Assembly (NCBI GenBank): GCA_017469325.1
Contig: JAFUGO010000078.1
Span: forward strand, 1-10,568
From: Mogibacterium sp.
Lineage (GTDB): Bacteria; Bacillota_A; Clostridia; Peptostreptococcales; Anaerovoracaceae
Direction: 5' to 3'
DNA: 10,568 nt
The position numbers and the translations under genes are program-made. Shown here piece after piece: positions 5,554-10,568 of the stretch; position 1 is the stretch's first letter; the number at the start of each line of letters is the position of its first letter. The notes below the pieces were generated by a model. The model did no database searches, had not been told where the DNA came from, and was given only the letters and a program-made list of their open reading frames with translations.

Positions 5554-6726
5554 ATGAGTCGCGTAGAACGGGCTGAGGCAATGGAAGAGAAAAACGCAAG
5601 GATGGCCGAGCAGGAGCAAAACCGCAGGGCCGTAAAAAAGAAAAAGAAGAAAAGCGGATGCCTGTGGATCTTCGTGCTTATACTCGCCATCGCGGTAGGA
5701 TTCGGAGGCTACTATACGATGGGCCTCAGGCCTGTCGATCCGGGCAGTGAGGAGACCGTAGTGGTTGAGATCCCGAGCGGAAGCGGAGCATCGGCGATCG
5801 TTGACATACTCGACAGCTCCGGGCTTGTAAAGAACCGTCTGTGCGCCAAGATCAACAGCAGGATCGGTGGCTACAACAGCCTCCAGGCGAACACCTATAT
5901 ATTCAGCCCGTCAATGTCTTTCCAAGAGATAATGGATGCCATCAACACCGGCAACTTTGATTATGTATCGAAGGAGTCAGTCGAAGTAAAGGATGGTGCA
6001 AGGCTGCAGCAGGTCGCCGAAGCCATGGCGGAGCAGCTGCCGTACACTGCCGATGAGATCATTGAGAAATGGTCAGACAAGGCTTATCTGCAGGAGCTTA
6101 TCGATAAATACTGGTTCCTCACAGACGACATCCTCGACAAAGATGTCATGTATCCTCTCGAAGGTTATCTGTATGCCGACACATACTTTGTGACAACAGA
6201 CAACTCCACGATCGAAGGATTCACCGAGATGTGCCTCGACCGCATGGATGAAGAGCTGAGCGCGCGCAAGCAGGCTATAGACGACTCGGGCTTTACAGTC
6301 CACGAGCTGCTTACTCTTACATCAATAGTAACAAAAGAAGCGACAGCTGAAGACCAGGCCGGAGTAGCCGGAGTATTCATGAACCGCCTGAATGAGAAGA
6401 TGTCTCTCGGCTCGGACGTAACGGTCTGCTACATTTTCCAGGAGGACAGAGTAGATCTTAAACAGAGCCAGCTCGACAGCGAGAATCCGTACAACACACG
6501 TAAGTTTGCGGGACTCCCGCCGGGGCCGATCTGCCAGGTCGTCGGAGACGCCATCGACGCAACACTCAATTATGAGAAGCATGACTACCTGTTCTTCATC
6601 GCAGACGAGAACGGCGTAGTACGCTACAGCACCGATGAGGCCGGTCACGAAAGCAACATTGACGAACACGGTCTTGTCAAGGACGAAGACGCGGAAGCAG
6701 AAGCGCCGGCTGAAACAGCGGGATAA
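5554..6726 (+). CDS. mltG: Endolytic murein transglycosylase MltG
   Basis: A 390-residue single-pass membrane protein of the MltG/YceG family, which cuts nascent glycan strands outside the membrane and so ends peptidoglycan polymerisation. A cytoplasmic tail of about 35 residues has a poly-lysine run (28-33), followed by one membrane helix (about 36-54). The outer part has a LysM-like region (VVVEIPSGSGASAIVDIL onward), the EGYLYADTYFV motif, the catalytic-region motif LTSIVTKEA with the conserved glutamate at E262, then VAGVFMNRL and the family block YNTRKFAGLPPGPICQ. Threonine replaces the glutamate or glutamine often seen two residues before the catalytic one. The acidic tail (DEDAEAEAPAE) is probably disordered. 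I chose the ATG at 5554 because AAAGGGG stands 7 nt upstream; the frame is open further upstream to a GTG at 5449, but that stretch is not family-like. The gene ends 11 bp from the convergent cbiO stop. Confidence 0.93.
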   Translation: MSRVERAEAMEEKNARMAEQEQNRRAVKKKKKKSGCLWIFVLILAIAVGFGGYYTMGLRPVDPGSEETVVVEIPSGSGASAIVDILDSSGLVKNRLCAKINSRIGGYNSLQANTYIFSPSMSFQEIMDAINTGNFDYVSKESVEVKDGARLQQVAEAMAEQLPYTADEIIEKWSDKAYLQELIDKYWFLTDDILDKDVMYPLEGYLYADTYFVTTDNSTIEGFTEMCLDRMDEELSARKQAIDDSGFTVHELLTLTSIVTKEATAEDQAGVAGVFMNRLNEKMSLGSDVTVCYIFQEDRVDLKQSQLDSENPYNTRKFAGLPPGPICQVVGDAIDATLNYEKHDYLFFIADENGVVRYSTDEAGHESNIDEHGLVKDEDAEAEAPAETAG

Positions 6727-6737
6727 ACAGAGTCAGT

Positions 6738-7451
6738 TCATTGCATCCTGAGAGGCAGTTCCATGCGGTTTGCCTCCAGGATGTTTTTATTGCTGAGGAT
6801 CTCCTGTGCGGGACCGTCGGCTGCGATGCGTCCGCCGGATATGAGGATCACCCTTTCGCAGGTGTCGAGTATCATGTCAAGGTCATGGGACGCGATGAGC
6901 TTTGTCTGCTCAAGCTCGCGGATAGTATTTATGACGAGGCGGCGGTTGTATGGGTCGAGAGCCGAAGTCGGCTCGTCCATCAGTATGGCAGCGGGCTCCA
7001 TAGCAAGTATGGTTGCGATGGCTCCCATGCGCTTCTCACCGCCTGAGATCTTGTGGTTATAACGGTGCTTCAGGTATTCGAGGCCGAGGCGCTCAAGCAC
7101 CTCATCGACACGCTTGTCCACATCCTCGCGGCTCAGGCCGTAGTTGAGAGGTCCGAATATCATGTCTTCGTATACGGTAGGCATGAACATCTGATTGTCC
7201 GAGTTCTGCAGCACAAAACCGAGCTTGGCTCTTATCTCTCCGAGAGTCTCTTTCTTTACCTCGGTCCCGTCTATCAGCACCTTGCCCTCGCCCTGAAGAA
7301 GGCCCAGCAGGAGCTTCATGATGGTGGACTTGCCCGCGCCGTTTGCGCCGATGAGTCCCACCGACTCTCCTTTTTCTATCCTGAACGACATGTCGTGCAG
7401 TACATTTTTATTCTTTTCGTATGCGAAATTCACATTCTGAAACTCTATCAT
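6738..7451 (-). CDS. cbiO: ECF-type cobalt/nickel transporter ATPase CbiO
   Basis: A 237-residue ABC ATPase with all catalytic motifs intact: Walker A GANGAGKST (35-43), Q-loop at Q82 in GFVLQNSDNQMF, signature ISGGEK (135-140), Walker B AILMDEP (155-161, with D159 and E160), D-loop SALD, and switch histidine H189. The NSDNQMF segment after the Q-loop is typical of the energy-coupling-factor branch, where it forms the groove that contacts the T component. CbiO should act as a homodimer under CbiQ, powering metal uptake. It is the last gene of cbiM-cbiQ-cbiO. Its ribosome-binding site (GAGGTG, 10 nt before the ATG) overlaps the end of cbiQ, implying coupled translation. It has no terminator before the convergent mltG. 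Assignment to Co/Ni rather than another ECF ligand rests on cbiM and cbiQ alongside. Confidence 0.92.
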   Translation of the reverse strand: MIEFQNVNFAYEKNKNVLHDMSFRIEKGESVGLIGANGAGKSTIMKLLLGLLQGEGKVLIDGTEVKKETLGEIRAKLGFVLQNSDNQMFMPTVYEDMIFGPLNYGLSREDVDKRVDEVLERLGLEYLKHRYNHKISGGEKRMGAIATILAMEPAAILMDEPTSALDPYNRRLVINTIRELEQTKLIASHDLDMILDTCERVILISGGRIAADGPAQEILSNKNILEANRMELPLRMQ

Positions 7452-7460
7452 CGTTTTACG

Positions 7461-8264
7461 TCACCTCACGATCATTACGCCCAGAAGCTGAGCGATACCC
7501 GCATAGCGCAGGAGTATAAAGAACAGCAGACAAACTGCCATGTAAAGCGCATCGCGCATTTTGAATCTGTCGATATCCGCATAATGGAAGTGGTCATGGT
7601 AACCGCGCAGCAGCATGCTCGAATACAGCTCCTGCGCCCTGTCCATGCTCCTCAGAAGGAGCTGCCCAAGAAATGAACCCCATGCGGAAATATAGATGCC
7701 CTTCTGCCCCGGAGCCCGCAGGTGATACGCTTCGGTCATGACCGCCAGCTCCTCTGTGAGGACGCCCACATAGCGGTAAGTAAGCTGGAGCAGCGATACG
7801 AGCATTGCCGGAACGTGCAGTCCGCGGAGCGCAGCGCAGAGGCTGTCGATCTTGGTCGTCGCCATCAGCAAAAATGACGCCATAAGACAGAAAACTCCCT
7901 TGAGCATCAGCGTTATCATCGAGATCACACCGCCCGACACTCCGATGCCTCCGATCTGAAGCAGTATCTCCCTGTCAAACAACGGGTTGAATAGACCCAC
8001 CGCCATGACAAGAGGCAGTACGATGCGAAGCTTGTAGAAGCAAGTTCGCACCTCGATGCCGCTTATCTGGAACATCAGTACCGGCCATATGACCATAGTA
8101 ACAATGCCGCTCAGATCGTATTTGTCAAACGAGAGCGTGATCAATATATATGCGATTGTAGTGAGCAGCTTGGCCGCGGGATGGATGCTGTGTACCGGTG
8201 ACTTACGCGTCGACAGCTCATCCATCTCCGAAAGCTCGGCCAGAGCCTTCTGCATTTTGTTCAT
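7461..8264 (-). CDS. cbiQ: ECF transporter transmembrane component CbiQ
   Basis: A 267-residue integral membrane protein, the T (coupling) component of the metal importer. The N-terminal SIHPAAKLL (about 26-34) is the usual start of the CbiQ/EcfT core. It is followed by about five or six membrane segments. Two long cytoplasmic helices carry the coupling motifs near AYHLRAPG (179-186) and SSMLLRGYHD (215-224), whose Ala/Leu-x-x-Arg-Gly cores dock onto the ATPase Q-helix grooves. The gene lies 163 bp downstream of cbiM and 9 bp before cbiO. The ATG at 8264 has no visible Shine-Dalgarno sequence; a 21-codon ORF ends 11 nt upstream. A second in-frame ATG three codons later is no better supported. 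Confidence 0.9.
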   Translation of the reverse strand: MNKMQKALAELSEMDELSTRKSPVHSIHPAAKLLTTIAYILITLSFDKYDLSGIVTMVIWPVLMFQISGIEVRTCFYKLRIVLPLVMAVGLFNPLFDREILLQIGGIGVSGGVISMITLMLKGVFCLMASFLLMATTKIDSLCAALRGLHVPAMLVSLLQLTYRYVGVLTEELAVMTEAYHLRAPGQKGIYISAWGSFLGQLLLRSMDRAQELYSSMLLRGYHDHFHYADIDRFKMRDALYMAVCLLFFILLRYAGIAQLLGVMIVR

Positions 8265-8275
8265 TCTGTTTATTG

Positions 8276-8341
8276 TTATCGAGTCATTTCATCGGGAATC
8301 CGCACTGCCGGAGCTTCCCTGATCTGCAGCCGTATGGACAT
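8276..8341 (-). CDS. Possible 21-codon leader ORF before cbiQ
   Basis: Within the 163-bp gap between cbiM and cbiQ, an ATG at 8341 opens a 21-residue frame beginning MSIRLQIREAP and ending with TAA 11 nt before the cbiQ ATG. AGG 9 nt upstream is a modest ribosome-binding site. cbiQ itself lacks one, so translation of this ORF could deliver ribosomes to cbiQ. It matches no family I know and may be a chance frame. Confidence 0.3.
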   Translation of the reverse strand: MSIRLQIREAPAVRIPDEMTR

Positions 8342-8366
8342 TCCGCCGGCCTCTTAACCAAGAATA

Positions 8367-8388
8367 AAGGGCACCATCCGATGCCCTT
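8367..8388 (-). terminator. Intercistronic hairpin between cbiM and cbiQ
   Basis: AAGGGCA and TGCCCTT form a 7-bp perfect stem with an 8-nt loop, about 40 nt after the cbiM stop. On the minus strand the run that follows is broken (TTTATTCTT), and a run of As precedes it. It is probably a leaky terminator or an mRNA-stability element that lowers cbiQO output relative to cbiM, rather than a full stop, since I see no convincing promoter for cbiQO after it. Confidence 0.55.
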
Positions 8389-8427
8389 AAAAATATACCA
8401 TATTCTGAGAGGGAAATAGAGTATGGT

Positions 8428-9483
8428 TTATTCCGTTTTTGTTCTTCTTCTGCGGAAGAAGCCTCCGATGAAGCAGATCAGAATCGCAACGCCCGCGACT
8501 ATCGCGGATCCGACTATGCCCGATACAGTCGTTCCCGCGGCTGAATCGCTGCCCGGGAAGGCATAATCAGGCAGGAATGACGTTTTCTCCTGTATCGATT
8601 CCGCCTTTTCGGCAGCCGTACTGTCTACTCCGAAGTTTTCTTCATCAAGACCCATATTGGTCGCATATCCTTCTTCTGCATTTCCGAAGAGAGCCCACTC
8701 CAGGCCGTCCGGATTGGAGCTTGCCATCAGGCTCAGGCCGCCGCCTACAACAACAGCTACTGCAGCAAGTATGGCCACGACTGTCTTAAGAGAACGCTTC
8801 GGGCCTTCACCTTCGCTGAGCTCTACTCCCTGCAGGAGTTCAGGACGCGAATCATGGATGAACACGAGTACTGCCGAAGTGATGAGTCCCTCAACGAGAC
8901 CGATTGCCAGATGGATAGGCTGCATCAGTGCCAGGAAGGCTCCGAACGGCAGCTCGGTTATGCCCGACAGGCTGGTCTCAAGTACAACAGAGAACGCGCC
9001 GAGCTGTAACGTCACCACGCAGCCGATTATCGATGCCGCGATTATCCGCGTCCGCTCGGCGGATTTGCCCTCACCGAACCATTTGCTGTTCATTATAGGA
9101 CGCCAGATAAGGAAGTAGCCGACGAAGCACCCGTAGAAAGCCATGTTCCAGCAATTGGCTCCCAGGGCCATCAAGCCCCCGTCGGCAAAGAAGAGGCATT
9201 GTATAGCCAGTATCACTATCATGGACAGGAAGCCGGCATACGGCCCAAGCAAGGCTGATAGAAGCATTCCTCCGCACATATGCCCGGAAGATCCCGTGCC
9301 CGGGATCGTGTAGTTTATCATCTGCCCCGCGAATACGAGCGCGGAAGTTACCGCCATTACCGGAAGCTTTGACGGTTCATCGTCTTTTTTGAGTTTATGG
9401 ATAGAAACGCCGGCTGCCGATGCGGATGCGACGTACATCGTCGTAGCCACTGCTGGTGCCAGCAAAGCGTCTGCCATATGCAT
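8428..9483 (-). CDS. cbiM: Cobalt/nickel ECF transporter substrate-binding component CbiM with PDGLE tail
   Basis: This 351-residue protein combines the CbiM/NikM S component (about 1-215) with a C-terminal PDGLE module (about 230-345). Members bind Co2+ or Ni2+ through the N-terminal amine, His2 and a histidine near residue 67. Here the N-terminus is MHMADALL with H2, and the second ligand is most likely H68 in GTGSSGHMCGGMLLSALLGP. Other core landmarks are FAGQMINYTIPG and the pore-lining QCLFFADGGLMALGANCWNM. The tail starts with a membrane helix, then PDGLEWAL (258-265), a hydrophilic stretch, DYAFPG (306-311), a final helix and RRRR. Such tails replace the separate CbiN/NikN protein, which is not present here. 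I start at 9483 because AAGGGGG lies 6 nt upstream and the mature Met-His end is functional; an upstream in-frame ATG at 9504 would ruin that end. Cobalt versus nickel cannot be decided. Confidence 0.92.
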   Translation of the reverse strand: MHMADALLAPAVATTMYVASASAAGVSIHKLKKDDEPSKLPVMAVTSALVFAGQMINYTIPGTGSSGHMCGGMLLSALLGPYAGFLSMIVILAIQCLFFADGGLMALGANCWNMAFYGCFVGYFLIWRPIMNSKWFGEGKSAERTRIIAASIIGCVVTLQLGAFSVVLETSLSGITELPFGAFLALMQPIHLAIGLVEGLITSAVLVFIHDSRPELLQGVELSEGEGPKRSLKTVVAILAAVAVVVGGGLSLMASSNPDGLEWALFGNAEEGYATNMGLDEENFGVDSTAAEKAESIQEKTSFLPDYAFPGSDSAAGTTVSGIVGSAIVAGVAILICFIGGFFRRRRTKTE

Positions 9484-9487
9484 AAAA

Positions 9488-9518
9488 AACCCCCTTAAAC
9501 ACACTGTCTAAGGGAATT
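9488..9518 (-). promoter_or_regulatory. Dyad over the cbiM transcription start and ribosome-binding site
   Basis: On the minus strand CCCTTA (9514-9509) and TAAGGG (9497-9492) are separated by 11 nt; with G-U pairs the arms extend to about 10 bp. The right arm contains the cbiM ribosome-binding site and runs straight into six Ts and the ATG. In RNA made from an upstream promoter it could act as a terminator-like hairpin or hide the ribosome-binding site. In DNA it straddles the predicted start at about 9509 and could be a repressor operator. Confidence 0.45.
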
Positions 9519-9544
9519 ATAGGAGCGGTTTTTTGCACCCGCAA
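9516..9544 (-). promoter_or_regulatory. cbiM promoter
   Basis: On the minus strand TTGCGG (9544-9539), 17 bp, then a perfect TATAAT (9521-9516) predicts a start near 9509 and a leader of about 26 nt. The -35 box lies in a GC-rich imperfect inverted repeat (9535-9561). It also overlaps the first of two CCCGCA copies (plus strand 9538-9543 and 9548-9553) whose starts are 10 bp apart, so it could bind a regulator. No cobalamin- or NiCo-riboswitch features are recognisable in the 128 bp before cbiM. A T7-G-T7 tract (9572-9586) lies further upstream. Confidence 0.6.
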
Positions 9545-9611
9545 GCCCCCGCAGGGGATGCAATTTCAATGTTTTTTTGTTTTTTTGTCCGGAAACCTCC
9601 TCGCCGGCACT

Positions 9612-10115
9612 TCACTCACAGCTTTCTTTAATGACCGTGCAGTTCTCGCCTGTGTAGCTGAGAGTCATCTCTATTTTCTTTTTGCCCTCGAGAAGCCTGG
9701 CGAGGAACACTCTGTCGCCCTCCCACATCGGAAGTTCCATTAGTTTTTCAGTCGGGATCCACCTCAGCTCACCCTCACTGCATTCAGGGAGCTCATAAAT
9801 GCCGGTGTCATTAAAAGCTGCCGCTGCCTCTTCATCAGCCGGCTCGAAATCCGATGACGAGTAAAGATACATATCTTCGTCCTCATATGAGTCCGCTCTG
9901 AATTCGATGATGCCGTGAAAAAACGCGGACTTCAGCCTGAGCCCGGTCTCTTCCATCACTTCGCGCGCATTGCAATCATCGGGAGTCTCTCCCGCTTCTA
10001 TTTTGCCGCCTATGCCCAGCCATTTGCCCTCGTTCGGGTCATCGGGCTTGCGGTTTCTGAACAGCATCAGGTATGAGCCGTTATTCTCAATGTAGCAAAG
10101 AGTAGTCTTTTTCAT
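9612..10115 (-). CDS. Nudix hydrolase, 8-oxo-dGTP diphosphatase (MutX/MutT-like)
   Basis: A 167-residue Nudix protein with a perfect Nudix box, G-x5-E-x7-REV-x-EE-x-GL, at about residues 37-59; its glutamates bind the Mg2+ ions that drive pyrophosphate cleavage. The run before the box, NRKPDDPNEGKWLGIGGKIE (21-40), is characteristic of the MutX/YtkD-type enzymes that hydrolyse oxidised dGTP to the monophosphate and so prevent mutation. The second half (EGELRWIPTEKLMELPMWEGDRVFLARL) also fits that branch. The ATG has GGAG 5 nt upstream. It is on the minus strand, 40 bp after the RCK gene and separated from it by a hairpin. A role in nucleotide-pool cleaning is a family inference; other nucleoside-diphosphate derivatives are possible substrates. 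Confidence 0.88.
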   Translation of the reverse strand: MKKTTLCYIENNGSYLMLFRNRKPDDPNEGKWLGIGGKIEAGETPDDCNAREVMEETGLRLKSAFFHGIIEFRADSYEDEDMYLYSSSDFEPADEEAAAAFNDTGIYELPECSEGELRWIPTEKLMELPMWEGDRVFLARLLEGKKKIEMTLSYTGENCTVIKESCE

Positions 10116-10148
10116 TCGTCTCCGCCGGATATGTTCCGCAGTTGTAAA

Positions 10149-10170
10149 GAGCCGCCTAGAAAAGCGGCTC
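10149..10170 (-). terminator. Hairpin overlapping the stop codon of the RCK-domain gene
   Basis: GAGCCGC and GCGGCTC form a 7-bp perfect stem with an 8-nt loop. On the minus strand the left arm encodes the last residues (Glu-Pro-Leu) and the stop codon lies in the loop; a short TTT follows the stem. It is probably a compact terminator, perhaps leaky because the T-run is short, so read-through into the Nudix gene is possible. Confidence 0.6.
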
Positions 10171-10568
10171 CTTCATGAACTTTCGTATATTTTCTTTTGT
10201 GTAGATAAGCAGTTTGTCGCCTTCTTCAAGGATGAGATCACCGTATGGTCTTATCAGGCGGCCGTCCCTTTCGACGACGATTATCAGGGTCTGGCGTGAA
10301 ATATCCAGGTCTTTTATCTTCTGACCGTTCCAGTCGTGGTTATGTCTGAGGATTATCTCTTTGACGTCCTCAAGCATTCCCTCCGTGGCGGATTCCGCGC
10401 ATATGATCAGCTTGTCTCCGAGCCTGATCTCGATATCCCCTTTAGGTACTATCGTGCTGCCGTCTCTCAGGATCAGAGCTATTATCGATCCGCTCGGGAC
10501 CGCTATCTCGCTTATGGTCTTGCCTATCCACGCATCGCCCTCGTCGATCGAAGCCTTGATGAATTTGA
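10156..10568 (-). CDS. C-terminal part of a transport-related protein with two RCK_C (TrkA_C) domains (partial)
   Basis: The frame is open to the right edge, so only the last 136 residues are seen and the 5' part lies outside. They hold two adjacent RCK_C domains. The first runs from about WIGKTISEIAVPSGSIIALILRDG to EIRLGDKLIICAES, the second from WNGQKIKDLDISRQTLIIVVERDG to LILEEGDKLLIYTKE. Both show the domain's pattern of a W-x-G-K/Q start, a hydrophobic pair of strands ending in RDG, and a final GDKL strand. RCK_C domains bind small ligands and gate ion channels or antiporters. In classical TrkA an RCK_N domain separates the two copies; here only about ten residues do, so a TrkA subunit is less likely than a tail on an ion transporter. 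The final residues and stop codon lie in a terminator hairpin. Confidence 0.75.
   Translation of the reverse strand, partial: KFIKASIDEGDAWIGKTISEIAVPSGSIIALILRDGSTIVPKGDIEIRLGDKLIICAESATEGMLEDVKEIILRHNHDWNGQKIKDLDISRQTLIIVVERDGRLIRPYGDLILEEGDKLLIYTKENIRKFMKEPLF

Noticed and set aside
7053..7676. A 207-codon plus-strand frame over cbiO and cbiQ
   Set aside because: It is an antisense shadow of two well-supported genes, with no domain and no ribosome-binding site.
9484..9504. CbiM start at the upstream ATG (9504)
   Set aside because: The extra seven residues would block the Met-His N-terminus needed for metal binding, and the strong ribosome-binding site serves the ATG at 9483.
9484..9611. 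Cobalamin or NiCo riboswitch before cbiM
   Set aside because: I see no B12-box-like sequence and no multi-helix layout, and the gap minus the promoter leaves too short a leader.

Overview
The window is a roughly 10.6-kb piece of a bacterial chromosome, most likely from an anaerobic member of the Bacillota (Clostridia). The gene set points that way: a BaiN/RdsA-type flavoprotein, an ECF-type CbiM-CbiQ-CbiO metal importer with a PDGLE tail, a MutX-like Nudix hydrolase, and MltG with a lysine-rich N-terminus. So do the AGGGG/GGAG ribosome-binding sites. Coding DNA is moderately GC-rich, while one stretch (about 3.4-4.2 kb) is clearly more AT-rich. The exact taxon cannot be fixed from the sequence alone.

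Layout. Nearly everything reads on the minus strand; mltG is the only clear plus-strand gene. From left to right: a low-specificity threonine aldolase (132-1166); a BaiN/RdsA-type FAD oxidoreductase (1239-2492); a PD-(D/E)XK nuclease-like protein (2612-3430); an 850-bp gene-free island (3431-4278) with three unrelated families of degenerate tandem repeats; a stand-alone PTS EIIC-type membrane protein (4279-5373); the divergent plus-strand mltG (5554-6726); a cobalt/nickel ECF importer transcribed in the order cbiM (8428-9483), cbiQ (7461-8264), cbiO (6738-7451); a Nudix hydrolase (9612-10115); and the 3' part of a protein ending in two adjacent RCK_C domains (10156 to the right edge).

Functional links. 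The only clear multi-gene system is the metal importer. CbiM is the substrate-binding membrane component, with a PDGLE tail that probably replaces a separate CbiN. CbiQ is the transmembrane coupling protein and CbiO the ATPase. The cbiO ribosome-binding site lies in the end of cbiQ, so the two are probably translationally coupled. The cbiM-cbiQ gap holds a hairpin and a 21-codon ORF that ends 11 nt before a cbiQ start with no visible Shine-Dalgarno sequence. The other genes look like single housekeeping or metabolic genes.

Most unusual. The best candidate for something undescribed is the repeat island. Its core is a 64-bp-period array of five units, at least two of which can fold into a long imperfect hairpin. 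The period stays at 63-64 bp even where the sequence has decayed. No cas genes or transposase are visible nearby. Two genes also have promoter-like -10 boxes exactly 6 nt before their start codons and no Shine-Dalgarno sequence, which suggests leaderless transcripts. mltG has a near-consensus promoter whose -35 box overlaps the start codon of the divergent EIIC gene.
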